Shown here: positions 41,749-50,284 of the stretch, piece by piece
Position numbering within the stretch: position 1 is the stretch's first letter
Layout of the letters: the number at the start of each line of letters is the position of its first letter
DNA from: Pseudoflavonifractor sp964504285
Lineage (GTDB): Bacteria > Bacillota > Clostridia > Oscillospirales > Oscillospiraceae
Direction of reading: 5' to 3'
DNA: 64,000 bases
Assembly: GCA_964504285.1 (NCBI GenBank)
Contig: CAZDDZ010000001.1
Span: 79,935 to 143,934 of the forward strand
Notes under the pieces: model-generated
Seen by the model: the letters and a program-made list of their open reading frames with translations, nothing else
The model's database searches: none
Told to the model about the DNA's origin: nothing
Translations under genes and position numbers: made by a program

Positions 41749-42372
41749 ATGACAGAGTATTTGATTCCTTCGGCCCAAAGTGAAGCCGAGTATATAGAAA
41801 AGCGCTCTCGTTTTATTGGCGAGGTTTACCCTGTGGAGAGCGAGACCCAGGCCAGGGCGTACATTGAGGCGGTGAAGAAGCGCCATTATGACGCGCGGCA
41901 CCATTGCTGGTGCTTTCGGTTAAAAGGCGGAGCGGAGCGGTACTCTGATGATGGGGAGCCACAGGGTACCGCAGGCCAGCCCATGCTTAACGTGTTCCAG
42001 CGGGAGGGCGTGGAGAATGTCCTCTGTATAGTTACCCGCTACTTCGGCGGTATTCTGCTGGGTGCTGGCGGTCTGGTACGGGCCTACACCCAGGCCGCAA
42101 AGGAGGCGCTGGATGCGGCTGGAGTCTCGGTAGTGCGCCGATGGGTAGAAGTTGCTGTTCCCTGCCCCTATTCTTTCTTTGACAGGGTTAAGCTGATGGT
42201 GGAGACCCAGGGGGGCGTACTAGGTGAGACTGAGTATGCCGCCGAGGTTGTTGTCCACGCCCTGCTTCCGGAGGATAAGGCAGAAGCCTTTGCGGCAGAT
42301 ATGACAGAGCTGATGTCCGGCAATGCTGTTACCGAGATTCTGGGAGAGTGCTTAAAAGCGGTTCCGAGATAA
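41749..42372 (+). CDS. YigZ/IMPACT family protein
   Basis: A 207-residue member of the UPF0029/IMPACT family. The N-terminal domain shows the signature KKRHYDARHHCWCFRL..DDGEPQGTAGQPML and VTRYFGGILLGAGGLVRAY, and a C-terminal DUF1949-type ferredoxin-like domain covers about 135-205. Eukaryotic IMPACT affects translation control; the bacterial role is unsettled. ATG 41749 follows AAGGGGGGG; a longer reading to 41713 overlaps the GNAT gene. Confidence 0.9.
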   Translation: MTEYLIPSAQSEAEYIEKRSRFIGEVYPVESETQARAYIEAVKKRHYDARHHCWCFRLKGGAERYSDDGEPQGTAGQPMLNVFQREGVENVLCIVTRYFGGILLGAGGLVRAYTQAAKEALDAAGVSVVRRWVEVAVPCPYSFFDRVKLMVETQGGVLGETEYAAEVVVHALLPEDKAEAFAADMTELMSGNAVTEILGECLKAVPR

Positions 42373-42533
42373 ACCTGTGGTGTTGTAAAACGGCCAAAAC
42401 CGGCAGGTAAAAATTTTTTTGTAAATTTAAAGGGTTTTAGGAATAGAAAAAGTATATAACTTTTAGAGAGAAACCCTGAGCCACCGCAAGGTGAGTGCGG
42501 TGTGGCATTACTTTGCCGGAGGAGGCCAATTTC

Positions 42534-43538
42534 ATGACCATTCGAGAGCAGACACAGACCATTGAGGCACAGGTGCTCTCCCCCTATGCCTGCCCGGCCG
42601 TAAGCTCTAAGGGACGGGCCCGTCCCATTGGGGAGGACGCAGTGCGAACTTGCTTTCAGCGGGATATTGACCGGATTGTTCACTCCAAGGCATTTCGCCG
42701 CTTGAAACATAAGACACAGGTTTTTCTTCAGCCGGAGGGTGATCATTACCGCACCCGCATGACCCACACCATTGAGGTTTCCCGCATTGCCCGCACCATT
42801 GCCCGGGGACTGCGGCTTAATGAGGATTTGACCGAGGCTGCCGTATTCGGCCATGATTTGGGACATACCCCCTTCGGTCATGCAGGGGAGCGGGCGCTAA
42901 ACGAGTTGGTTTCGGGCGGCTTCCAGCACAACGTCCAGTCCCTGCGTGTGGTGGATAGGCTGGAGAAGGAAGGGGAAGGCCTTAACCTCACCTATGAGGT
43001 GCGGCGGGGTATACTCTGCCACACCGGCCCCCATAAGGCCGAAACCCTGGAAGGGCAGATTGTCCGGCTGGCTGATAAAATTGCCTATATTAACCACGAC
43101 ATTGACGACGCTATGCGAGGACAGATTATTTTCCCCACCGACATTCCGGTGAATATCTCACAAACATTGGGTTATACCCATTCAGAGCGAATCAATACTC
43201 TGACGGTGGATGTGATTCAAAGCAGCATGGGTAAGAATGCGGTTCTTCAGTCCCCCGCCTGCCGGGAGGCTATGAGCGAGCTGCGGGAATTTATGTTTGA
43301 TTCGGTCTACCGCAACCCCATTGCCAAGGGAGAGGAAGGGAAGGCTCAGGATATGCTGCGTCGTCTCTTTGACTATTACAAGGGGGACCCGGACAAGCTC
43401 CCGGATGAATTTCAGGAGATACGTCTCCAAGAGGGTGTGGAGCGGGCGGTTTGCGACTATATTGCTGGTATGACCGATAAATATGCCGTTGAAAAGTTTG
43501 GGCAGGTGTTCATTCCAATGGCATGGAGTGTGAAGTAG
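42534..43538 (+). CDS. dgt: Deoxyguanosinetriphosphate triphosphohydrolase-like protein
   Basis: A 334-residue HD-domain dNTPase. RIVHSKAFRRLKHKTQVF and HYRTRMTHTIEVSRIA carry the first metal histidine, the HD pair is FGHDLGHTPFGHAGE, and the last Asp lies in KIAYINHDIDDA. It cleaves dNTPs to nucleoside and triphosphate and helps balance pools. ATG 42534 follows GGAGGAGG. This dgt-dnaG-rpoD order is common in Clostridia. The 161 bases upstream are A/T-rich and probably contain the promoter, but no clear pair of boxes could be chosen. Confidence 0.9.
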   Translation: MTIREQTQTIEAQVLSPYACPAVSSKGRARPIGEDAVRTCFQRDIDRIVHSKAFRRLKHKTQVFLQPEGDHYRTRMTHTIEVSRIARTIARGLRLNEDLTEAAVFGHDLGHTPFGHAGERALNELVSGGFQHNVQSLRVVDRLEKEGEGLNLTYEVRRGILCHTGPHKAETLEGQIVRLADKIAYINHDIDDAMRGQIIFPTDIPVNISQTLGYTHSERINTLTVDVIQSSMGKNAVLQSPACREAMSELREFMFDSVYRNPIAKGEEGKAQDMLRRLFDYYKGDPDKLPDEFQEIRLQEGVERAVCDYIAGMTDKYAVEKFGQVFIPMAWSVK

Positions 43539-43644
43539 CGCAGCGTAGAGCACAGAAGGTGAAGTGCCGGTTTTTGTATGATCTGCTGTAACACGGTATG
43601 AACCAACACTCTTTTGTCAAAACTAGCTAAAAGGGGGGGACAAG

Positions 43645-45450
43645 GTGGCAATTCCGGAACAATTTATAGATGAGCTCATTGCTCGCAGCGATATTGTAGA
43701 TGTGGTTGGTACCTATGTTACCCTTAACAAGAAAGGGGCAAATTACTGGGGATTGTGCCCTTTCCACAATGAAAAGACCCCTTCCTTTTCGGTTTCGCAG
43801 GAAAGACAGATTTACAAATGCTTTGGATGCGGCAAGGGGGGCGGCTCAATTTCTTTTGTAATGGAAATGGAGAACCTCTCTTTTGTTGACGCGGTAAAGG
43901 TACTGGCAGGCAGAGCGGGACTGGAAGTGCCTGAAATCGGTGTAAGCCAGGATGAAAGCCGCAAGAAGGCCAGGGCCCTGGAGGCCAATAAGGAAGCTGC
44001 ACGCTTTTATCATGAATATCTTAAAAGTGCGGGCGGTGTGCGGGTGCGGGACTATATTGCACAGCGTGAGTTAAACAGCCGCACGGTGACAGCATTCGGT
44101 CTGGGCGCAGCGCCTAATTCCTGGGATGAACTGACAGCACACCTGAAGGCCAAGGGCTTTAGCAAAATGGAGCTGATTGACGCCGGTTTGGCAGTAGCCA
44201 ATAAGAACGGTGGTATTTACGATAAGTTCCGGGCACGGCTTATGCTCCCCGTTATCGACGTTAATGGTACGGTGGCCGGCTTTACCAGCCGCCTTTTGCC
44301 GGGGGAGGAGGGTGCCAAGTACCTCAACAGCCCTGACACCATTGTGTTTAAAAAGGGGCGGCTCATTTACGGGTTGAACCTTGCCAAGAGCACTAAACGG
44401 GGAAACCTGGTACTGGTGGAGGGTAACATAGATGTAATTTCTCTTCATCAGGCGGGCTTTGATAATGTGGTGGCTACCATGGGCACCGCATTGACTGAGG
44501 ACCACGCCCGTATGCTGGCCCGGCACACCAAGGAGCTGGTGCTCTGCTACGACAATGATTCGGCAGGCAAAAACTCCACGGAGCGGGCCTTGGGTATTCT
44601 TAAAAATACCACCATGGAGGTGCGGGTGCTTCAGTTGCCTAATCCCAGGGACTCGGCGGGCAACCTTCTGCTGGACGAAAAGGGTGTGCCTATGAAGCAG
44701 GATCCAGATGACTTTATCAAAAAGTTTGGCGCGGCTACCTTTGAGAAATATTTAAACGGCAGCGCCGGGCAGAACGACTATCGACTGGACAATTTGCTGG
44801 GTCAGTTTGACTTGAAGGATGAGGCTGGTCGGCTGGACTATTTAAAAAAGGCGGTGGAGACCATCGCCGCCTTGCAAAGTCCCATCGAGCGGGAGATTTT
44901 CGGCAACAAGGCCGCCGCCGCCGCAGGTATTTCGGGCACCGCCTTCGCCCAGGAGGTGGAGCAGTTCCGCAAAAAGCGGGACAAGCAGGACAGGCGCAAG
45001 CAGGAGCGGCGGGATTTGACGCCAACTTTGCAGATCCAGCCCAAGGCACGTGGACTGCGGTACGACAATATCCGCTCCGCACGTGCGGAGGAAGGGGTTT
45101 TGCGCCTGATGGTGACGGAGCCCGCTCTGTTCCGACAGGTGGGCGGGCTGACCCGGGAGCAGTTTTCTGCACCCCTGCTAGGCCGGGTATATAGTCTTTT
45201 AAAGGAACGGTACGAAAACGGCAGGAGCACCCAGCTTGCCGCATTGACAGGAGATCTGACGGCAGAGGAAATGAGCCACATGGCTGCCGTCATTGACCAG
45301 CCGGAGGATCGAGCCAATAGCCAAAGAGCACTCCGGGACTACATAGAAATGATCGAGACCGAGGCGGCAAAGCGATTGGGGACGGCGGAGACCGACCCGC
45401 TGCTGGCGGCACGGGAGAAGTACAGAGAAAAGAAAGCATATGGAGGATAA
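43645..45450 (+). CDS. dnaG: DNA primase
   Basis: A 601-residue primase that lays RNA primers for replication. The zinc-binding CHCC motif is CPFHNEKTPSF..YKCFGCGKGG (about 38-65). The RNA-polymerase/TOPRIM core has LVEGNIDVISLHQAGFDNVVATMGTALT and CYDNDSAGKNST. A C-terminal helicase-binding region lies after about 430. It starts with GTG after AGGGGGGG. The rpoD start lies four bases beyond its stop, so coupling is likely. Confidence 0.95.
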   Translation: MAIPEQFIDELIARSDIVDVVGTYVTLNKKGANYWGLCPFHNEKTPSFSVSQERQIYKCFGCGKGGGSISFVMEMENLSFVDAVKVLAGRAGLEVPEIGVSQDESRKKARALEANKEAARFYHEYLKSAGGVRVRDYIAQRELNSRTVTAFGLGAAPNSWDELTAHLKAKGFSKMELIDAGLAVANKNGGIYDKFRARLMLPVIDVNGTVAGFTSRLLPGEEGAKYLNSPDTIVFKKGRLIYGLNLAKSTKRGNLVLVEGNIDVISLHQAGFDNVVATMGTALTEDHARMLARHTKELVLCYDNDSAGKNSTERALGILKNTTMEVRVLQLPNPRDSAGNLLLDEKGVPMKQDPDDFIKKFGAATFEKYLNGSAGQNDYRLDNLLGQFDLKDEAGRLDYLKKAVETIAALQSPIEREIFGNKAAAAAGISGTAFAQEVEQFRKKRDKQDRRKQERRDLTPTLQIQPKARGLRYDNIRSARAEEGVLRLMVTEPALFRQVGGLTREQFSAPLLGRVYSLLKERYENGRSTQLAALTGDLTAEEMSHMAAVIDQPEDRANSQRALRDYIEMIETEAAKRLGTAETDPLLAAREKYREKKAYGG

Positions 45451-45454
45451 TTGC

Positions 45455-46798
45455 ATGAACGCCAAAAAGGTAGGGCCAATGGAGCTGGAGGTAAAGGTGC
45501 AGGACGCAACCAAGCCAACCCTCTCCAACGAAGAGAAGATGGAAGCCGGTAAGGTAGAGGTTTTGAAGGTTGTTGAAGGTGTGGCCGGCGCAGAAAAGCT
45601 GGGCGACCTCATTGAGCGGGGTAAGAAGAAGGGCAACCTTTCGGCTTCCGAGCTTATGGATGTACTGGAGAATATGGATTTGGGCTCTGAGCAGATGGAC
45701 AAAATTTACGACACATTGGAAAACCTGGGGATTGATACAGTAGGCGACGATTACCTGCCCGAGCTCTCCGACGATGTGGTGCCCCCCATTGAGGAACTGG
45801 CCGAATTGGAGGAGGTGCCGGAGGAGGAGATCGTCGATCCTAACTCTCTGGTAGATTCCTTTGGTATTGATGACCCCGTGCGTATGTACCTTAAGGAAAT
45901 TGGTAAGGTAAACCTCCTTACCTCTGACGAGGAAGTGCAGCTGGCTCAGAACATGGGCCTGGGTGACTTGGCGCAGCAGCGCATGGACGAAATCAGCCAC
46001 GCCCGCAAGCACGGCGAAATTATGGAGGTTACACCCGAGGAGGAAGCCCAACTCAAGATCGATATACGTAAGGGCGAGACCGCCAAGCAGCGTCTGGCCG
46101 AGGCGAATCTTCGTCTGGTGGTTTCCATTGCCAAGCGCTATGTGGGCCGTGGTATGCTGTTTCTTGACCTAATTCAGGAGGGAAATCTGGGCCTTATTAA
46201 GGCCGTGGAGAAGTTTGACTATACCAAGGGCTATAAGTTCTCCACCTACGCCACATGGTGGATTCGTCAGGCCATTACCCGTGCCATTGCCGACCAGGCC
46301 CGTACAATTCGCATTCCTGTCCATATGGTAGAAACCATTAATAAGGTTATCCGCGTCTCCCGTCAGCTTCTTCAGGAGCTGGGGCATGACCCCTCGCCGG
46401 AGGAAATTTCCGCTGAGATGAATATGCCCGTAGATAAGGTGCGGGAGATTTTGAAGATTGCCCAGGAGCCTGTCAGTCTTGAAACCCCTATCGGCGAGGA
46501 GGAGGATTCTCATCTGGGTGACTTCATCCCCGACGAGGATGCTTCCGAACCCTCTGAGGCTGCCAGCTTCACACTTTTAAAGGAACAGCTTGTAGATGTG
46601 CTGGGCACCCTCACCCCGCGAGAGGAGAAGGTGCTGAAGCTACGCTTTGGTATTGAGGACGGACGTACCCGCACACTGGAGGAGGTTGGCAAGGAGTTTA
46701 ACGTTACCCGTGAGCGCATTCGCCAAATTGAGGCCAAGGCTCTGCGCAAGCTCCGCCACCCCAGCCGCTCTAAGAAGCTGAAGGATTTCCTGAATTAA
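45455..46798 (+). CDS. rpoD: Primary RNA polymerase sigma factor
   Basis: A 447-residue housekeeping sigma-70 (SigA). A short region 1.1 (about 25-100), region 1.2 (DDPVRMYLKEIGKVNLLTSD), region 2 with KGYKFSTYATWWIRQAITRA (the -10 reader), region 3, and region 4 with TLEEVGKEFNVTRERIRQIE (the -35 reader). An ATG at 45440 lies inside dnaG. ATG 45455 has GGAGG at 45442-45446 and is preferred. It recognises the many TTGACA/TATAAT promoters noted across the window. Confidence 0.96.
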   Translation: MNAKKVGPMELEVKVQDATKPTLSNEEKMEAGKVEVLKVVEGVAGAEKLGDLIERGKKKGNLSASELMDVLENMDLGSEQMDKIYDTLENLGIDTVGDDYLPELSDDVVPPIEELAELEEVPEEEIVDPNSLVDSFGIDDPVRMYLKEIGKVNLLTSDEEVQLAQNMGLGDLAQQRMDEISHARKHGEIMEVTPEEEAQLKIDIRKGETAKQRLAEANLRLVVSIAKRYVGRGMLFLDLIQEGNLGLIKAVEKFDYTKGYKFSTYATWWIRQAITRAIADQARTIRIPVHMVETINKVIRVSRQLLQELGHDPSPEEISAEMNMPVDKVREILKIAQEPVSLETPIGEEEDSHLGDFIPDEDASEPSEAASFTLLKEQLVDVLGTLTPREEKVLKLRFGIEDGRTRTLEEVGKEFNVTRERIRQIEAKALRKLRHPSRSKKLKDFLN

Positions 46799-46810
46799 GT
46801 TGACATAATT

Positions 46811-46850
46811 GTACCCCCCAGCGCCATAAGGCGCCGGGGGGTACTTTCTT
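46811..46850. terminator. Terminator after rpoD
   Basis: GTACCCCCCAGCGCC and GGCGCCGGGGGGTAC around ATAA (one internal mismatch), then TTTCTT. It separates rpoD from the convergent membrane-protein gene. Confidence 0.85.
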
Positions 46851-46866
46851 ATGGGAAAGAAAGGGT

Positions 46867-48942
46867 TTATCCTCTGCCACGCTGTACGGTTATCAGCGGT
46901 CTCACACCGTAGGGCTGAGCGGCATCACGCATATAGAAGTAGCCATCGGGAGCCAAAATTCGCAGCATGGAGCCGTTGTTGTAGTAGGGAGTATCCATCC
47001 AGCAGGATACGGGGAAAAGACGCTGTAAACGCGACAGAGAGGCCATGAGCGTAATATCGGGCAGGCGCACGGTGTCGGCGGTGATTTGCGCATAGGAGGT
47101 GTGGGCGGCGCGGTCACTATAGAATGGAATATGGAAGCAGTAAAAATCATGATAGCCGCTTTGGGCCAGCTCGATGTTAGGCTGGGAGAGAAGGACTGTG
47201 TGCTCCTGAGAGAGTAGCATAGCCCGCTCCGTGTCGCTGAAGGCTTCTTGCAGAAAAGGCCCGTTTAGCCAGCTGCGCAGACCGGAGCTGTCCCATAAAT
47301 TGCTGCCAAATCCATTGGTTCCACCGACAGAGAAGGGGAGTACAGCCACCGGCTGGGCAGCCAGGAGGGTAAGCTGGTCGTCATCGTATGCCACCACCTG
47401 CCAGGAAAGGCGGTTCCCCTGCCAGGTACCCAGGGTCACAAAGTCATTCCTTGTCCGCGTCCGGCAGAGCGCAGCAGGTACACATAGGCCCAGCGCTACT
47501 GCGGCGGCCAGTCCGGTTGCCAGCATAGCGGCAGGGTGGCGGTGTGCTCCACGGGTACAGAAAAAATATCCCAGACGAGCAAGAAGAAAGAGGAGCAGAA
47601 AATCAATAATTTGCGCCAGGGCAAACATATGCTTGGCCAGGTCTGCCTCGCCGTTGGTGACGATGGGTGTGATTAGGTGATAGGCCAAAGCACCCTGAAG
47701 GGTCAGGAAAACTGCTGCGGCAGCCCACAGACTCTTTTTTTCCTCCTTGCGGTACAAAAGCGAACAGAGCGAAAGAGTGCCGAGGATGGCAATTAATCCA
47801 TTGCCCAGCCAGGTATCAAAGGGGAGCTGTCCGCGCAGATAAGACCAACCCCCAAAGCGGTTTGGAAAGGCGAGACGTGCTTGGTCACCCCCAGTGTTGG
47901 AGAGGTAGAAGGGGCGAATAAAGCCGCTGTGAGCAATGGCTACATCCAGCTTTTCCAAGAGATAGCCCGGGTGCCGGAGATAGAAAAGCAGCAAATCAAG
48001 TTTGGAAACCGACTTAAAAGCGGCGGAAAACCCGTAGGCTTCACGACCTGCCACGCCGCGCTGGGAGTAGTAGGTGGAGTAGGAGAGTCCGGCCATGCTT
48101 TTGGGCAGGTCCAGAGCCTCCAGATATTCTGCCTGCCGCTGGGGAGAGGTGTCCTTAAGCACACCAAAGAACACGGCGTTATAGTTGGTCTCCTCATCCA
48201 TCCACTTTGGAAGAAGCAGGTATACCAGACCCAGCACAAGGGTACAGGCCAGTCCAACGGCAGTCAGAGCAAAACGCTGATTCTTGGAGAGCTTTTGCAG
48301 GAGCACTAAACCTATCGCCATGATGCACAGGGCACCTACCGGAAGATTGACAAATTTGGCCCAGCCGTACACCAAGCAGGAGAGGAGAAAAAAGAGCACA
48401 TTGCCCCACAGCTGCCCCTTGCCTGTAAAGGCGCGCAGGGCAAATGTTATAAGAGCCAGCAGACCAAGCATCTGCACCGGCTCGCTGTACAGAGAATTAA
48501 AGTAGGTGATATAGCCCTCGTCACAGAGTACGAAGAGAATAAGGAGCTTTACCAGCAAATCAGCCCCCGGTTTGGGCAGGGAAAAGGAGCGGAACAGCAG
48601 CACAAAAAGCCCGGCGTAGCAGAGAAGATAAAGAAGCCCCAGCACCTGCATACGATATGTGTCCAACGGGGCTCCCGTCAAGGCGTTAAGGGCCATATTG
48701 ACCGCCATGGACGTGCGAATAAAGACCAGGTGAACAGAAGGGTAGATCTCCACGTTCCGTAGAGAGAAAATTAGTTCAGCAGGGGTACGCCCCTCCCAAA
48801 AGTCCATCCGAAAATCTGCCTGATAGAAATAGGACTCGTCGATGGGTGTAGCGAATGCCAGAGAATTGGTCTTCATAATCCGGGTGTAATCCCCGTTGTT
48901 AAAGAGGCTTGCACCATTTTCCCAGAAAAGAATAAAGGCCAT
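46867..48942 (-). CDS. Polytopic WsfD-like glycosyltransferase with C-terminal DUF6273-like domain
   Basis: A 691-residue reading, with about ten membrane segments (80-490) following an extracytoplasmic loop. The opening ENGASLFNNGDYTRIMKTN resembles WsfD-type hexose transferases of surface-glycan synthesis (NGDF..RVM motif). Residues 500-691 form a soluble domain of DUF6273 type, with LWDSSGLRSWLNGPFLQEAF (549-568) as its signature. This combination is unusual. No ribosome site precedes ATG 48942, and the first membrane helix would be cut short; a CTG at 49002 with GGAG nine bases upstream adds 20 residues (LEKRYERHSAFCLGLLSALL) and completes it. Confidence 0.7.
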   Translation of the reverse strand: MAFILFWENGASLFNNGDYTRIMKTNSLAFATPIDESYFYQADFRMDFWEGRTPAELIFSLRNVEIYPSVHLVFIRTSMAVNMALNALTGAPLDTYRMQVLGLLYLLCYAGLFVLLFRSFSLPKPGADLLVKLLILFVLCDEGYITYFNSLYSEPVQMLGLLALITFALRAFTGKGQLWGNVLFFLLSCLVYGWAKFVNLPVGALCIMAIGLVLLQKLSKNQRFALTAVGLACTLVLGLVYLLLPKWMDEETNYNAVFFGVLKDTSPQRQAEYLEALDLPKSMAGLSYSTYYSQRGVAGREAYGFSAAFKSVSKLDLLLFYLRHPGYLLEKLDVAIAHSGFIRPFYLSNTGGDQARLAFPNRFGGWSYLRGQLPFDTWLGNGLIAILGTLSLCSLLYRKEEKKSLWAAAAVFLTLQGALAYHLITPIVTNGEADLAKHMFALAQIIDFLLLFLLARLGYFFCTRGAHRHPAAMLATGLAAAVALGLCVPAALCRTRTRNDFVTLGTWQGNRLSWQVVAYDDDQLTLLAAQPVAVLPFSVGGTNGFGSNLWDSSGLRSWLNGPFLQEAFSDTERAMLLSQEHTVLLSQPNIELAQSGYHDFYCFHIPFYSDRAAHTSYAQITADTVRLPDITLMASLSRLQRLFPVSCWMDTPYYNNGSMLRILAPDGYFYMRDAAQPYGVRPLITVQRGRG

Positions 48943-49032
48943 CAGCAGGGCAGAGAGCAGACCTAGGCAAAAAGCACTGTGCCTTTCGTAACGTTTTTCC
49001 AGTGGAAAGCTCTCCTTTCCCGCTTGTTGAGG

Positions 49033-50061
49033 TTATAGAAGCCAGCGCAACTCGGCTAGGAACCCCTCTACATCCTCTGCTGTTGTGGCGAATGAGGTAA
49101 CCAGACGAATCACCGTGAGATACTCGTCTGCTTTGCCCCATACCTCATAACCGCAGAGCTTGTCCAGTACAGGCAGAAGGCCGTTGGGCACCACCGGAAA
49201 AATCTGATTGGTGGGGGAGAGGGCATGCATGGGAAGGCCCATCTCCAAAAGCCCCTGCTGGAGTTGCTGCGCCATTGCCACCGAGTGGCGGCCCAGCTCC
49301 CAGTACAGACCATCCCGAAGTAACGCCTCAAACTGCACACCCAGAAGCCAGCCCTTTGCCAGTACCGCGCCCCGCTGCTTTTTCACCCGGAAGAAGTCCG
49401 CCTGAAGGGCGGGCGTGACGATGACCAGCGCCTCCCCCATGAGGGCGCCGCTTTTAGTCCCGCCAATGTAAAAGGCATCGCAGCAGGTAGCCAGGTCGGG
49501 AAGGGTCAAGTCATTTTCCTCCGCGCCAAAGGCGGCGGCCAGACGGGCGCCGTCTAAAAAGAGGTAAAGGTTGTTTGATTTGCAGCATTCGGACAGGGCA
49601 ATCAGTTCCGCCTTGGTGTAAACATAGCCGGTTTCGGTGGCATCCGAGAGGTACACCAGCCGGGGCTTTACCACATGCAGATCGGCACAGGCAGCTACAA
49701 TGGGTGTAATGTGATCAGGCGTGAGCTTGCCGTCGGGACCGGTCTGGCATTGGAAAAGCTTGTGGCCGGTGGCTTCCACCGCGCCCGCCTCATGACCGTT
49801 AATATGCCCGGTGGCGGCACAAATTACTCCCTCCCAAGGGCGAAGAAAAGCACAAATGGCGGTAAAGTTAGTCTGCGTACCCCCAATCATAAACTGCACG
49901 TCGGCCTGAGGAGCATGGCACTGCTCTTTGATTAGGTTAGCGGCTTGCGCGCAATATGAGTCAAAGCCGTAACCCACATTGCCTTCCAGATTAGTGGCAG
50001 ACAGGGCGGCGAGCACCTGGGGATGTGCGCCGTGGGAGTAGTCGTTGCGAAAATGGTACAT
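49033..50061 (-). CDS. Low-specificity threonine aldolase / beta-eliminating lyase family
   Basis: A 342-residue fold-type I PLP enzyme. MYHFRNDYSHGAHPQVLAAL is the family N-terminus; ATGHINGHEAGAVEATGHK carries the ring-stacking histidine, LDGARLAAAFG the Asp, and YIGGTKSGALMGEALVI the PLP lysine. It likely splits threonine or allo-threonine into glycine and acetaldehyde. ATG 50061 has GAGGTGA at proper spacing; a TTG two codons earlier is too close. Same strand as the membrane gene, but no evidence of a shared function. Confidence 0.87.
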   Translation of the reverse strand: MYHFRNDYSHGAHPQVLAALSATNLEGNVGYGFDSYCAQAANLIKEQCHAPQADVQFMIGGTQTNFTAICAFLRPWEGVICAATGHINGHEAGAVEATGHKLFQCQTGPDGKLTPDHITPIVAACADLHVVKPRLVYLSDATETGYVYTKAELIALSECCKSNNLYLFLDGARLAAAFGAEENDLTLPDLATCCDAFYIGGTKSGALMGEALVIVTPALQADFFRVKKQRGAVLAKGWLLGVQFEALLRDGLYWELGRHSVAMAQQLQQGLLEMGLPMHALSPTNQIFPVVPNGLLPVLDKLCGYEVWGKADEYLTVIRLVTSFATTAEDVEGFLAELRWLL

Positions 50062-50147
50062 AAACAATCACCTCAAAAAAGAGTGGACATGATAGGTCAT
50101 GTCCCAGGCTGTCAATAAACCCTCAAGCCGAAAGTTTGGGAGGGATA

Positions 50148-50182
50148 GTGTGAAAGGGAACCGTGACGGTTCCCTTTCACAC
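50148..50182. repeat. REP-like hairpin, family 2, perfect copy
   Basis: GTGTGAAAGGGAACC and GGTTCCCTTTCACAC form a perfect 15-base stem around GTGAC, followed by GCAGGA. Relatives lie at 35-67 and 31593. Confidence 0.65.
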
Positions 50183-50202
50183 GCAGGAACACGCCGGTAG
50201 GC

Positions 50203-50264
50203 GGCCGATTTCGGTATTTTGCCGAAATCGGCCCCAGGCCGGCGACAATGTCACCGGCCTGGGG
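50203..50264. other. Two hairpins downstream of glnS
   Basis: GGCCGATTTCGG (50203-50214) pairs with CCGAAATCGGCC (50222-50233), and CCCCAGGCCGG (50232-50242) with CCGGCCTGGGG (50254-50264). They probably end the glnS transcript, although no clear U-tract follows; they may also belong to the REP-like repeat beside them. Confidence 0.5.
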
Positions 50265-50284
50265 CACGACTTGCCGTGTCCATT

